Notes under the pieces: model-generated
What the model was told of the DNA's origin: nothing
The model's database searches: none
Seen by the model: the letters and a program-made list of their open reading frames with translations, nothing else
Shown here: piece by piece, positions 1-8,545 of the stretch
How positions within the stretch are numbered: position 1 is the first letter of the stretch
How the letters are laid out: each line of letters opens with the position of its first letter
Made by a program: the position numbers and the translations under genes
Assembly (NCBI RefSeq): GCF_000612585.1
Contig: NZ_JFCA01000004.1
Coordinates: 62,001 to 126,000 of the forward strand
DNA length: 64,000 nucleotides
Source: Pseudomonas sp. CHM02
GTDB taxonomy: Bacteria > Pseudomonadota > Gammaproteobacteria > Pseudomonadales > Pseudomonadaceae
Direction of reading: 5' to 3'

Positions 1-33
1 TCTTCCTCTTTTGTCCAAGGCTGACGCGAACTT

Positions 34-60
34 TGAGGGAGCGGATTTACCCGCGAACGC
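34..60. repeat. Degenerate REP-like palindrome
   Basis: Read on the minus strand, the segment contains CGCGGGTAAATCCGCTCCC, one or two changes away from the Pseudomonas REP core that reads CGCGGGTAAACCCGCTCCC. It is a single element without an obvious partner. REP sequences normally lie between genes, which argues against coding here. Confidence 0.5.
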
Positions 61-322
61 CAACAAAGCAGGTGCCATTAACCTCGACTGCTTTGGGCTC
101 GCGTTCTAGCAATAATCGACAGCTAATTCCGTCGTCAGCCGACTGTGGTTCTCCATACAAGCGCATCTGCGCACTCACTCCAGCGTGTTTCGCGTCAGGA
201 CGTGTGTCGCGCAATGACCCATTGCTTGAACATTCCGAAGGAGTGCTACGAACCTACGCATTGATAACGGTAAGGTTTGTATCGTCATTTCGTAACGAGA
301 CCGTCGGCAAAATAGGTTGCCA

Positions 323-357
323 GTCAATCTCAGTTCCAAAATCTGAGTTTGATTGAC
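323..357. promoter_or_regulatory. Inverted repeat upstream of the hydrolase gene
   Basis: GTCAAT at 323-328 pairs with ATTGAC at 352-357, and CTCAG at 329-333 with CTGAG at 343-347, leaving a 9-base centre. It lies about 50 bases before the likely start at 406, so it could be an operator or a leader hairpin. No run of T follows, so a terminator is less likely. Function is inference. Confidence 0.3.
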
Positions 358-405
358 AGGCTAGGGCTGAAAGCTCTCTCGATTTTTTTGATATCAAGGA
401 TGGAT

Positions 406-1941
406 ATGGTGAGGCGGTGGTTATCCCTGCTGGCAGTTTTTATGCTGCCACTGCTGTCGATGGTGTGCAGCGGTCAGGTCCGAGAAGTGCAGAGAGACCT
501 CGATGCATTGAATGCTGAGCGTCCGATGCATGTGGCTATTTGGTATCCGGAAGGCGTCTGCACCGCAGGTGCGCAAGAGCTGTGCCTTGATAAGTCAGCG
601 ATTACTCATAAAGTCATCGTTGTTTCACATGGCAGCATGGGGGCGTCAGACGATTACGCCTGGGTTGGTAATGGCTTGGCATCCAAGGGGTACATTGTCG
701 TTGGTCTGAATCATTTCGGTGAATCCCGGGTATACGGGAAGCACACACAGAGCTTGCGTGCCACGGGTATGGTGTGGGAGCGGGCGCTGGATGTGTCGCG
801 GGTGCTGGATGCCCTGGCCAAACTGAATCTCTTTCAAAAAAGCGTCGCCTGGGACGACGCCATCGTCATTGGTCACTCCGCCGGCGGCCAGACTGCCGCG
901 CTTCTGGCGGGAGCACGCTTTGATCTTCATGCGTTCGCCAAGTACTGCGAGTCCCTGCCAGACGGTGTTGATCGTTCGTGTTTTTACGCGCTGGATATCA
1001 AGCGAGCACCAAGCGCCTATATCGCGTTGTTCAACGGCAGCTACCGCGACCCGCGGGTCAGAAAAATAGTATTGCTTGACCCCGCCCTGGGCCCAGCATT
1101 GGTTGAGCAGTCCATGGCGGGTTCGCATATTCCAGCACTGGTGGTGGGGGCGCTGCACGATGACTTCCTGCCGTGGAGCCATCACGGTGCTCGCTATGCG
1201 TCGGCCATACCGGATGCAAAAACCCTGTTGCTGGAGGGCAACGAGGGGCACTTTGTGTTTCTTTCCGTTTGCCATTATGACGACAAGGTCAACGGTATCC
1301 CGCTCTGTACCGACAAAGCGGGAGTGGACCGCAAAGTCGTGCATGAGCGTTTGTTGTCTGGGCTGCTTGCTTTTGTTGCACCCGATGACGAGATCCCTCT
1401 GTTTGGAAAACGCGTAGTGCCCGCAGTTGCCGATGTCCCGGCTGCACAACTGACCGTGCTGGAAATCCTCCGCTACACCCCGCGTTGGGTATTCGGTTTA
1501 CTTTTCGCGCTTTGCGTATTGGGATTGATGCAGACACGTACGCGACAGGTGCAGTTCAGCCTCGCTTTGCTGCTCCCCATCGGGATGCTGATGTTGTCGG
1601 TGGCGGGCGTGTTTCAGTACACCGATTATTGGGTCGCCGGCTTTGGGTTCTGGCTTGCTGGCCTTGTTGCAATCGGTACGATCGCCTCGCGTTTTATGGA
1701 TGCCAGCGTCGTGACAAGGAATAAGGCTTCGGGTCGACTGATAATGCGCGGTAGTTGGGTTCCATTACTGGTCATCCTTGGGATTTTCATCACACGCTAT
1801 CTGCTAGGGGTGGCCCAGGCCCTGCAGTTTCCAGCACTCGATCATTGGCCAGTGCAGATGGCGGTCGCAACTGGGTTGGGGGCGTGGAGCAGCTATTTCG
1901 CTTGTCGGGGGTGGAACTGCTGGAGAGCAGCTCGCCCGTAG
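406..1941 (+). CDS. Secreted alpha/beta hydrolase fused to a multi-pass membrane domain
   Basis: The N-terminus is hydrophobic and signal-like (MVRRWLSLLAVFMLPLLSMV). An alpha/beta-hydrolase domain of the dienelactone hydrolase/platelet-activating-factor acetylhydrolase type follows: an HGSMG oxyanion segment and the nucleophile elbow GHSAGG with Ser158. After about residue 355 come roughly four membrane segments (about 360-377, 386-405, 410-430, 455-475). The tail beginning RYTPRWVFGLLFALCVLGL reminds me of the small stand-alone membrane proteins annotated DUF6622; that is recall, not a search. I chose ATG 406 because AAGGA ends five bases before it; ATG 400 has no usable spacing. The gene lies 210 bases before a phosphonate-type cluster and shares its lower GC. 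Substrate unknown, probably an ester. The catalytic domain is likely periplasmic. Confidence 0.75.
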   Translation: MVRRWLSLLAVFMLPLLSMVCSGQVREVQRDLDALNAERPMHVAIWYPEGVCTAGAQELCLDKSAITHKVIVVSHGSMGASDDYAWVGNGLASKGYIVVGLNHFGESRVYGKHTQSLRATGMVWERALDVSRVLDALAKLNLFQKSVAWDDAIVIGHSAGGQTAALLAGARFDLHAFAKYCESLPDGVDRSCFYALDIKRAPSAYIALFNGSYRDPRVRKIVLLDPALGPALVEQSMAGSHIPALVVGALHDDFLPWSHHGARYASAIPDAKTLLLEGNEGHFVFLSVCHYDDKVNGIPLCTDKAGVDRKVVHERLLSGLLAFVAPDDEIPLFGKRVVPAVADVPAAQLTVLEILRYTPRWVFGLLFALCVLGLMQTRTRQVQFSLALLLPIGMLMLSVAGVFQYTDYWVAGFGFWLAGLVAIGTIASRFMDASVVTRNKASGRLIMRGSWVPLLVILGIFITRYLLGVAQALQFPALDHWPVQMAVATGLGAWSSYFACRGWNCWRAARP

Positions 1942-2151
1942 CCTTGTAGTTGAATGGCGTGTTGATCGTCACGGGTTTGCAAGTTTTTATGTTTCGCTAA
2001 ATCTACACAAATGTATCCACGAACGGTTATATCTAATTGCCATTATCTTCGCATCAGACTTCTGGTGCGCAAGAGCGGGATGACATTCGTTCGTGGCGCC
2101 TGGATCTGCGTTCAATACTGGATGAGCGTAATCAACAAGGAGGTTGTGGGG

Positions 2152-2886
2152 ATGCAAGATTCACGAGGCATGGCGGCGATTATTCTGGCAGCTGGGATTG
2201 GCCGGCGTCTCCATGGATGGGAAGGGCCCAAAGGGCTTATTCAATTTGGCAGCAAGACCTTGCTGGCGCGCCATCTGCAAACGCTGCGTGAATTGGGTAT
2301 TACCGACATATTTGTTACCGCCGGCCACCAGGCCGAAGCCATTCGTGCCGAACTTCAGACACTCGATGATCAGGCCACTGTAGTGGTCAACGAGCGCTTT
2401 TCATTGGGCAGTGCTATCTCTGTCCTTGTGCATGAGTCCTTGTTGCGCTCGGGCAGGCCTATCGTCCTGATGGATGCCGACGTGTTGTACGCCGAAGACA
2501 TCCTGACTCGGCTCATTCAGTCTGCGCACGAAAGTGCACTGCTTGTCGACATGCATGAAGTCGATGATGAGGCCGTTAAGGTGTGCTTCAAAGCCGGGCA
2601 CATTGTGGACTTCGAAAAACGACCAGAGCACGCCTACGAAACCTGTGGTGAGTCGGTGGGGTTCTTCAAGTTTTCCCCTGCCGCCGCCGCCGCTCTCGCT
2701 GATCTGTGCGAGCGTCATATCGCTCAGCATGGGCCGAAAATCGAGTATGAGGCGCCCCTGCGAGAGTTGATTTTGGAAAACCCCGCACAGTTCGGCGTCG
2801 AGGTTGTCACGGGCCTGCCATGGGTAGAAATAGATTTTGACCATGACGTAATACGTGCTCGCGAGCAGGTACTTCCGCATCTTTAG
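2152..2886 (+). CDS. LicC/PntC-like nucleotidyltransferase (phosphonate or phosphocholine type)
   Basis: A 244-residue sugar-nucleotidyltransferase fold. The N-terminal NTP signature LAAGIGRRL is at residues 12-20, followed by Lys27. The metal-binding segment MDADVLY carries Asp108 and Asp110. The conserved ESVGFFKFS and the C-terminal WVEIDFDHD (Asp228) are typical of the LicC family, which makes CDP-choline, and of the related 2-aminoethylphosphonate cytidylyltransferases. AAGGAGG eight bases before ATG 2152 fixes the start; the frame is open further upstream but has no better site. With PEP mutase two genes downstream, the natural inference is CMP-activation of an aminophosphonate for attachment to a glycan or lipid. 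Phosphocholine as substrate is the alternative. Confidence 0.8.
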   Translation: MQDSRGMAAIILAAGIGRRLHGWEGPKGLIQFGSKTLLARHLQTLRELGITDIFVTAGHQAEAIRAELQTLDDQATVVVNERFSLGSAISVLVHESLLRSGRPIVLMDADVLYAEDILTRLIQSAHESALLVDMHEVDDEAVKVCFKAGHIVDFEKRPEHAYETCGESVGFFKFSPAAAAALADLCERHIAQHGPKIEYEAPLRELILENPAQFGVEVVTGLPWVEIDFDHDVIRAREQVLPHL

Positions 2887-2966
2887 TCGCTCTCGGTTCG
2901 TCTGCTTTACCGGTTGCGTCGTCAAGTGAATGAAACGCCGTTTTTCAAGGATTGAAGGAACTCGCA

Positions 2967-3725
2967 ATGTTGCTTGATCAGGCAGGAATCGATCATTTTC
3001 AACGGTACGGTTGGTTGCATGTCCCGGGTTTCTTTTCTGGGGCGTCGATGGATGAACTTCGTCAATGGGTCGACCAACTGGCTTCATGGCCAGAACAACC
3101 CGGCCGACACATGGTGTATTCCGAGCCGGACCTACGTGTGCCTTCTTCGCGAATGGTGCAGCGCATCGAGTATTTTTGCGAAGAGCATTCAGGCTTCGAT
3201 GCCCTGTTGAAGCGCGACAAGCTGGCAATTTCGGTGGCCCAGTTAATGGGCGAACCCGTGGCGTTGTTCAAAGAGAAGATCAATTTCAAACACCCTGGCG
3301 GCGCAGGGTTCGAGGCGCACCAGGACCAGCAGGCCGGGTGGTCGAAATACGCCCCATTATTTGTCTCTGTCATGGTCAGCATTGACCATGCGACACCTCT
3401 CAACGGGTGCCTGGAAATTGAGCAGGGCAACGAAGGGCGTTTACGCACACTTATCGGCGAAGAGTGGCAGCCGTTGGATGACACGCATCCGACCTGCCGA
3501 TATGTTGCGGTGCCCACTGCGCCGGGCTGTGCAATATTTTTCGACAGCTATGTCGCCCACCGCTCTGCGGCGAACTTGAGTGCTGAAAGCCGACGCATGT
3601 TGTACGCAACGTATAACCGCAGAAGTGACGGCGATCATCGAGCGTTGTACTTCCAAGAGAAGCGCCAGAACTTTCCCCCCGATTGCGAACGTGAGCCGGG
3701 AAAGACTTATAAATTCAGGGTTTGA
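2967..3725 (+). CDS. PhyH-family Fe(II)/2-oxoglutarate-dependent dioxygenase
   Basis: 252 residues with phytanoyl-CoA dioxygenase features. The iron facial triad is visible as His118-x-Asp120 (EAHQDQ) and distal His198 (VAHRSAAN), with a following Arg-rich segment (SRRMLYATYNRR) that would bind 2-oxoglutarate. The start at ATG 2967 has GAAGGAA seven bases upstream; a TTG five codons earlier overlaps that site and is rejected. It lies 80 bases after the nucleotidyltransferase and 128 before PEP mutase on the same strand. PhyH enzymes hydroxylate 2-aminoethylphosphonate in degradation (PhnY) and tailor several phosphonates, so a phosphonate substrate is the best guess but is not shown by sequence. 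Confidence 0.8.
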   Translation: MLLDQAGIDHFQRYGWLHVPGFFSGASMDELRQWVDQLASWPEQPGRHMVYSEPDLRVPSSRMVQRIEYFCEEHSGFDALLKRDKLAISVAQLMGEPVALFKEKINFKHPGGAGFEAHQDQQAGWSKYAPLFVSVMVSIDHATPLNGCLEIEQGNEGRLRTLIGEEWQPLDDTHPTCRYVAVPTAPGCAIFFDSYVAHRSAANLSAESRRMLYATYNRRSDGDHRALYFQEKRQNFPPDCEREPGKTYKFRV

Positions 3726-3853
3726 CTGAATCTTCGTTACCTCGCAACCCCTTTGTATTTGACCTTCAGGCATTCGCTGAATAACAGCGCAGCTGTCCTG
3801 TTGTCCTGGGTTAAGCAACAGAACTGTGCGCGTCTAGCAAATGGAGATTGTGG

Positions 3854-5521
3854 ATGAAAATATTGTCGCAAGAAGGTATCGAGAGAGCAAGCGTCGAGTT
3901 GCCACCCAGACGGGATCGCGACCGTGGCTGTCAGCTTCGCGAAGAGATCGCCACAGGCGGATTGGGATTCTTGATGGAGGCTCATAATGGGCTGTCCGCC
4001 AAGCTCGCCGAAGAAGCAGGGTTTCGCGCATTGTGGGCGTCGGGGCTGACGATCTCGGCCAGCATGGGATTGCGCGATAGCAATGAAGCTTCATGGACTC
4101 AGGTACTGGAGGTCATCGAGCACATGGCCGATGCTGTATCGGTGCCTGTCTTGGTTGATGCCGATACCTGCTACGGCAACTTCAATAACGTCCGCCGACT
4201 AGTACGCAAGCTATGTGAGCGCGGTGTTGCTGGTGCGTGTATTGAGGACAAGCTTTTTCCGAAGACCAACTCATTTATCGGCGAATACCAGCCCCTGGCG
4301 TCTATCGATGAATTCTGTGGTCGTATCATGGCGGCCAAGGACAGCCAAACCAACGATTCCTTCGTGGTGGTCGCACGTGTGGAAGCGCTCATTTCCGGGC
4401 GTTCCATGGAGGAAGCCTTTGAGCGCGCCGAGGCTTATTACAAGGCGGGCGCGGATGCGATCCTGATCCATTCCAAGAAGGCTGATGGTGCGCAAATCAT
4501 CGAATTCGCCCGCCGATGGGCCTCTCGCAGTCCTCTGATTGCGGTTCCGACCACTTACTATCGAGTCCCCGTACAGTCACTCCAGGATGTTGGAGTATCA
4601 GGTGTGATATGGGCAAATCACAGCCTGCGCGCTTCCATTACGGCAATGCGCAGCACGGTCCAGAAGATCTATCAGGAACGCTCCTTGGTTGGCGTCGAAG
4701 GGGGCATCGCCACCGTCAAGGATATTTTCCGTCTGGTGGGTTGTGATGAGTTGGAGGACGCCGAGTCCCGCTATTTGCCAAAAAACGCTGCGCCGAAGGC
4801 CATCGTGCTGGCGGCCTCGCAGGGCGACTTGGGTGAGCTGACCGAGAGTCGGCCCAAGTGCATGATCAAGTTGTACGGCGTACCTTTGCTTGAGCGTCAG
4901 GTGGGTATCTTGCGGCGTGCCGGGATCGCAGCTGTCACCGTCGTCCGTGGCTATCTCAAAGAAAAAGTGACGGCCACCGGAATCCAGGTCGTGGACAATG
5001 ATCGATATGCGAACACCGGCGAAGCCTACTCGCTCTATTGTGCACGTGACCGATTGGTTGCCGAGACAATTATCGCCTATGGCGACGTCCTGTTTCGCGA
5101 GTTCATCTTGGATGGGCTGCTGGATGACGACGCACAGATCCTGATTGCCGTTGATGCGTCGAAGACACGTCGCGAGGATGGGCGGATTCAGGATCTGGTC
5201 AGCGCCGATCATAGCCCGGTTGCCGACTTTCTCGACGAGACGGGGTTGTTGAAAGCGATGTCCGCTGACCTCCCGGCTGACGTGGTATCCGGTGAGTGGA
5301 TTGGCCTTCTGAAGCTGGGTGTACAAGGGGCTGCCTGGGTTCGGGAGGAGCTGGAGTTGCTCGTTGCTGAAAACTTGCTGGAAACAGCTGATATGCCACT
5401 TCTCATTAGCCGGCTAGCGAAGCGGCACCCGGTCAAAATCCGTTATTTCGTTGGCCACTGGATGGACGTGGACGCCCTTGCGGATCTGGATGCAGCTCAG
5501 AGGTTCATGCGAGATGCTTGA
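3854..5521 (+). CDS. pepM: Phosphoenolpyruvate mutase fused to a nucleotidyltransferase domain
   Basis: Residues about 20-300 form an isocitrate-lyase/PEP-mutase barrel. Its defining signature [10 protein letters not shown] is at 131-140, and the magnesium-binding VDADTCYGN contains Asp102 and Asp104. This signature separates PEP mutase, which forms the C-P bond of phosphonopyruvate, from lyases. Residues about 315-555 form a nucleotidyltransferase domain: [20 protein letters not shown] starts at 317, and the domain ends with a [12 protein letters not shown] segment, a pairing known from bacterial phosphonate loci. ATG 3854 has GGAG seven bases upstream; the TTG at 3848 has no spacing. The stop overlaps the start of the ppd remnant by eight bases, the usual order for these two genes. 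Reverse flux is favoured chemically, so the enzyme needs a decarboxylase partner. Confidence 0.92.
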   Translation: MKILSQEGIERASVELPPRRDRDRGCQLREEIATGGLGFLMEAHNGLSAKLAEEAGFRALWASGLTISASMGLRDSNEASWTQVLEVIEHMADAVSVPVLVDADTCYGNFNNVRRLVRKLCERGVAGACIEDKLFPKTNSFIGEYQPLASIDEFCGRIMAAKDSQTNDSFVVVARVEALISGRSMEEAFERAEAYYKAGADAILIHSKKADGAQIIEFARRWASRSPLIAVPTTYYRVPVQSLQDVGVSGVIWANHSLRASITAMRSTVQKIYQERSLVGVEGGIATVKDIFRLVGCDELEDAESRYLPKNAAPKAIVLAASQGDLGELTESRPKCMIKLYGVPLLERQVGILRRAGIAAVTVVRGYLKEKVTATGIQVVDNDRYANTGEAYSLYCARDRLVAETIIAYGDVLFREFILDGLLDDDAQILIAVDASKTRREDGRIQDLVSADHSPVADFLDETGLLKAMSADLPADVVSGEWIGLLKLGVQGAAWVREELELLVAENLLETADMPLLISRLAKRHPVKIRYFVGHWMDVDALADLDAAQRFMRDA

Positions 5522-5705
5522 TCCTCGAGAATTCCTGAAGGTTGCGCAGCAACAGGGCTTCGACTTCATGGTCGGGGTTCCGTGTAGCTTCATGACATCA
5601 CTGATCAACGCAGCGATGGCCTCCACTACGATGCCTTCAGCGCTAGTCGGCCATCAAACGAGGTAGCTGTATAGTGCTCTAGGGCGGCTGGGAGCAGCCG
5701 CGAGT
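5514..5705 (+). pseudogene. ppd: Phosphonopyruvate decarboxylase, 5' fragment
   Basis: ATG 5514 overlaps the pepM stop by eight bases. The first ~38 codons ([20 protein letters not shown], then GVPCSFMTSLINAAM) match the start of thiamine-diphosphate-dependent phosphonopyruvate decarboxylase. The frame then stops at 5664-5666. In the next frame, from about 5621, the text reads through PSNEVAV, stop, CSRAAG, which resembles the conserved NEGxAVAxAAG block, so at least one frameshift and a stop are present. Homology ends near 5705. A full enzyme would be about 370-390 residues. The cofactor-binding and C-terminal parts are absent, so no active enzyme can come from this copy. Confidence 0.75.
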
Positions 5706-5739
5706 GATATTTCGCGAAGGGGTGTGTTGGACCTTGAAC

Positions 5740-5790
5740 TGGGGGCATCTGTTTCAACGTTCCTAATGCATGCCCTCAGATATGCCCCCA
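5740..5790. repeat. Three TGGGGGCAT-type repeats at the island junction
   Basis: TGGGGGCAT at 5740-5748 is inverted relative to ATGCCCTCA at 5770-5778 and ATGCCCCCA at 5782-5790. Short repeats of this kind are familiar beside tyrosine-integrase attachment regions in proteobacterial islands, which is recall. No integrase gene is present in the window. The repeats lie exactly between the broken low-GC phosphonate block and ordinary high-GC genes, and could be a scar of integration or deletion. Confidence 0.35.
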
Positions 5791-5875
5791 AGTATTTCAT
5801 CCTCTGGAAGTGTGTAGACCTCCATGGCCTATGAAAAACCAGAAATGATCAAATTAACACCCTGCCTGACAACGC

Positions 5876-6790
5876 CTAAAGACTCTCAGGGTCGCCAAAA
5901 AACATCTGAATCCGCGACCGCAACCACCGCTCTCCCGGATCATTATCCTGCGACCCACGCCACGCCATGTGCAGTTCAAAGCTGCGCACCGGCAGCGGTG
6001 GGTCTTCCGCGCGCAAGCCACCTGCCGAGGTCAATGCCTCGGCCGCATAGTCCGGCACGGTGGCCAGAATATCTGTGCCCGCCAGCAATGTGCCGAGGCC
6101 GTTGAACTGCGGCACGGCCAGTACCACGTGGCGTTTGCGGTCGAGTTTTTCCAGTTCTTCATCGATGAAGCCGCTCAGGTCGCCTGCGAAGGACACCAGT
6201 GCGTGGGGGCGGGCGCAGAAATCGTCGAGGCTCAGGGCGCCCGGTACGCTGTCGGCGCGCAGCAGTTTCGGCAGGCTGCGGCGCAGTACCTTGCGCTTGG
6301 CGTTGGCCGGGAGGTCGGCGGTGTAGCTGACGCCGATGGAGATTTCGCCGGAGGCCAGCAGGCCGGGCATCAGGATGTAGTTGACGCGGCGCACCACCAG
6401 CACGATGCCAGGGGCCTCGGCGCGCAGGCGTTTGAGCAGTTGGGGCAGCAGGGCGAATTCGACGTCGTCGGACAGGCCGATACGGAACACTGCGGTGCTG
6501 GTGGCCGGGTCGAACTCGGCGGCGCGGCTGACGGCGGTGGAAATCGAGTCCAGGGCCGGGGAGAGCAGGGCGAAGATTTCTACCGCCCGGGCCGACGGTT
6601 CCATGCTGCGCCCGGTGCGTACGAAGAGCGGGTCGTCAAACAACCCGCGCAGGCGCGACAATGCCGCACTGATCGCTGGCTGGCCCAGGAACAGTTTCTC
6701 GGCAGCACGGGTCACGCTGCGCTCATGCATCAAGGTTTCGAATACGATCAAGAGGTTAAGGTCGACACGACGCAGGTCGTTACGGTTCAT
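5876..6790 (-). CDS. LysR-family regulator, MexT-like
   Basis: 304 codons. The N-terminal winged helix (about residues 8-65) reads MNRNDLRRVDLNLLIVFETL and then AEKLFLGQPAISAALSRLR. This wording is shared with the MexT/NodD-like branch, which activates efflux and quinone-stress genes. A substrate-binding domain follows. I place the start at 6790 because the conserved MNRNDLRR begins there with AGGA upstream; an ATG eight codons earlier is possible. It diverges from a MexS-like oxidoreductase across 247 bases, the same arrangement as mexT/mexS in P. aeruginosa, but no mexEF-oprN genes follow. A role in activating its neighbour is inferred. Confidence 0.8.
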   Translation of the reverse strand: MNRNDLRRVDLNLLIVFETLMHERSVTRAAEKLFLGQPAISAALSRLRGLFDDPLFVRTGRSMEPSARAVEIFALLSPALDSISTAVSRAAEFDPATSTAVFRIGLSDDVEFALLPQLLKRLRAEAPGIVLVVRRVNYILMPGLLASGEISIGVSYTADLPANAKRKVLRRSLPKLLRADSVPGALSLDDFCARPHALVSFAGDLSGFIDEELEKLDRKRHVVLAVPQFNGLGTLLAGTDILATVPDYAAEALTSAGGLRAEDPPLPVRSFELHMAWRGSQDNDPGERWLRSRIQMFFGDPESL

Positions 6791-7037
6791 CTTGTGTCCT
6801 GGAAGAGTCAGCAAACTTGACGAGAGCGGTCATATAAGAAGAATGGCCGGCATGAATCTTACGGGCAAAGGCTGTTACTCTGCACAGGAAAATTGAGTTT
6901 TCTTACAAGCACTGAGGTCTATCCCTCAGTTGCGGAATCAATGACAGGCATGTCGACTATTAACGGCGACCGGTGGTCTTACCCGGAAAGCCCAGATAGA
7001 GTTCATGGCATTAGAGGTTACTTTGACGAGGTTTGCG

Positions 7038-8060
7038 ATGTCCCGCACGATCCGTTTTCACAAGTTTGGTCCGGCCGAGGTGCTCAAATGCGAAGAGCAT
7101 GCAGCCGCGCAGCCCGCACCGGGCGAAGTGCAGGTGCGTGTCGAAGCGATTGGCATCAGTTGGTATGACATTTTGTGGCGCCAGAACCTGGCGTCTTCCC
7201 ATGCACGCTTGCCATCCGGCCTTGGCCACGAGATGGCCGGTGTCGTGGTCGCCGTAGGCGATGGCGTGGATGACTTGGCAGTGGGCGATAAAGTGGCCAG
7301 TTTTCCGGCCGAGAGCCCCAATGATTACCCGGTGTATGGCGAGCAGATCGTCCTGCCCCGTTCGGCGCTGACCCGTTATCCGGATGTCTTGAGCCCGATT
7401 GAAGCCAGCGTGCACTACACGCCGCTGTTGATTGCGTACTTTGCTTATGTGGACCTGGCACGGGTCAAGCCCGGGCAGTTTGCCCTGGTGACTGACGCCA
7501 GCCACTGCGCCGGCCCATCCTTTGTGCAACTGGGCAAAGCCCTGGGTGTGCGGGTGATTGCCGCCACCAAGGACAGCGACGAGCGCGAGTACCTGCTGTC
7601 CCTCGGTGCGGAGAAGGTCATTGTCACCGAAGAGCAGGACCTGCTGATGCAAATCAACAAGTTCACTGACAACCGCGGCGTGGACGTGGTGTTCGATGGC
7701 TTGGGTGGCCCGCAGATGTCGTTGCTCGGCGACGTGCTGGCACCGCGTGGCAGCCTGGTGCTGTATGGCTTGCAGGGCGGCAACCAGACCCCGTTCCCGG
7801 CGTGTGCGGCGTTCCAGAAGAACATCCAGTTCTTTGTGCACTGTATCGGTAACTTCACCGGCAAGCCTGAGCTGGGCATCATCCAGGACCAGGTGGCTTT
7901 GCAGCGAGCCTTGCGGGATATCAACCAACTGACCGCCGACCGCGTGCTGGTGCCGCTGAAAACCACGGTGTTTCCGTTCAATCAGTTCGTGGAAGCGCAC
8001 CGCTATATGGACGAATGCCCGTGCCGCGAGCGCGTCGCGTTGCAGGTTGAAGCTGTTTAG
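7038..8060 (+). CDS. Zinc-independent MDR-type oxidoreductase, MexS/quinone reductase-like
   Basis: A 340-residue medium-chain dehydrogenase/reductase. The N-terminal GroES-like part contains GHEMAGVVVAVGDGVDDLAVGDKV, and a Rossmann domain begins near residue 150. Structural-zinc cysteines are not evident, fitting the quinone oxidoreductase branch. The start MSRTIRFHKFG at 7038 has GAGG six bases upstream and matches the way MexS-like proteins begin; the frame is open from 7005. Expected reaction: NAD(P)H-dependent reduction of a quinone or reactive aldehyde in the cytoplasm. The divergent MexT-like gene is the likely regulator. Confidence 0.82.
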   Translation: MSRTIRFHKFGPAEVLKCEEHAAAQPAPGEVQVRVEAIGISWYDILWRQNLASSHARLPSGLGHEMAGVVVAVGDGVDDLAVGDKVASFPAESPNDYPVYGEQIVLPRSALTRYPDVLSPIEASVHYTPLLIAYFAYVDLARVKPGQFALVTDASHCAGPSFVQLGKALGVRVIAATKDSDEREYLLSLGAEKVIVTEEQDLLMQINKFTDNRGVDVVFDGLGGPQMSLLGDVLAPRGSLVLYGLQGGNQTPFPACAAFQKNIQFFVHCIGNFTGKPELGIIQDQVALQRALRDINQLTADRVLVPLKTTVFPFNQFVEAHRYMDECPCRERVALQVEAV

Positions 8061-8196
8061 GATGTAGGAATATTCGCAAACGAGTATTCCTGAACACTGG
8101 CGTATGGGGCAAATACGCCATTTGACAGGGCTGAACCTGTATTGCCCACCGGGTGCCTTGCTGGCACTTTACCCCCTGAAGCCTGACGTTTTCGTT

Positions 8197-8231
8197 GACG
8201 CCGCCCTGAATTCCAGCGCGGCGTCTTTGTG
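8197..8231 (+). terminator. Hairpin that may end the oxidoreductase transcript
   Basis: GACGCCGC at 8197-8204 pairs perfectly with GCGGCGTC at 8218-8225, followed by TTTGTG. The 13-base loop is long and the T-run short, so it is a weak intrinsic terminator at best. It lies 137 bases after the upstream gene. Confidence 0.4.
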
Positions 8232-8353
8232 TGCGCGTGATTTACGGGCGGGTCGTTATTCATCTGCACTGCTTTTCGCTCGGGTTCTGTATCTATTAAT
8301 CATTATTCCAGCACTGATAATTGTGGCTTCACTTTCATCTCAAGGACTGAGCA

Positions 8354-8545
8354 ATGATTGAATATCTGACACGTCAGTCGCGAGCGGTTGGAACTCATGT
8401 CGTGGCGTTCGCGTGGCCACAGGGAAATAGGTGTGCCCATGAAAAGTCTCGCTGCCATAAATGGAGAAGTTGCTTGGTTTATGTGTCGGAAACTTCTTTG
8501 AATAGTTGGTTAAAGGTGTGTAAGACCTCGTCGGAAAGATCCTAG
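8354..8545 (+). CDS. Possible 63-residue small protein
   Basis: AAGGA ends seven bases before ATG 8354, a better site than many longer genes here. The translation (MIEYLTRQSRAVGTHVVAFA onward) is basic, has four cysteines and resembles nothing I know. Codon choice is not typical of highly biased Pseudomonas genes. A second short frame at 8440-8502 (MKSLAAINGEVAWFMCRKLL) overlaps it with its own AGGTG, so only one of the two is likely to be real. Confidence 0.22.
   Translation: MIEYLTRQSRAVGTHVVAFAWPQGNRCAHEKSRCHKWRSCLVYVSETSLNSWLKVCKTSSERS

Larger units (their letters stand above)
1..405. other. Left-edge stretch without a convincing gene
   Basis: No recognisable protein is encoded here. 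The only sizeable open frame (33-356) begins inside a REP-like palindrome, has no ribosome binding site, and its translation resembles no family I know. Base composition is lower in GC than the rest of the window. The stretch contains a degenerate REP element and, just before the hydrolase gene, an inverted repeat (both listed separately). Confidence 0.5.

Noticed and set aside
33..356. 107-codon frame at the left edge
   Set aside because: It starts inside a REP-like palindrome, has no ribosome binding site, and the translation is low-complexity serine/arginine-rich with no recognisable pattern.
5667..5875. Possible integrase or transposase remnant
   Set aside because: Only short repeats are visible; no reading frame resembles a recombinase on either strand.
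6791..7037. MexT-type nod box between regulator and oxidoreductase
   Set aside because: An ATCA and a GTCGAC are present, but the spacing does not fit the published ATCA-N5-GTCGAT-N4-ACYAT motif.
8104..8361. 85-codon frame with a hydrophobic C-terminus
   Set aside because: No ribosome binding site, it runs through a terminator-like hairpin, and the hydrophobic end is not supported by any other signal.
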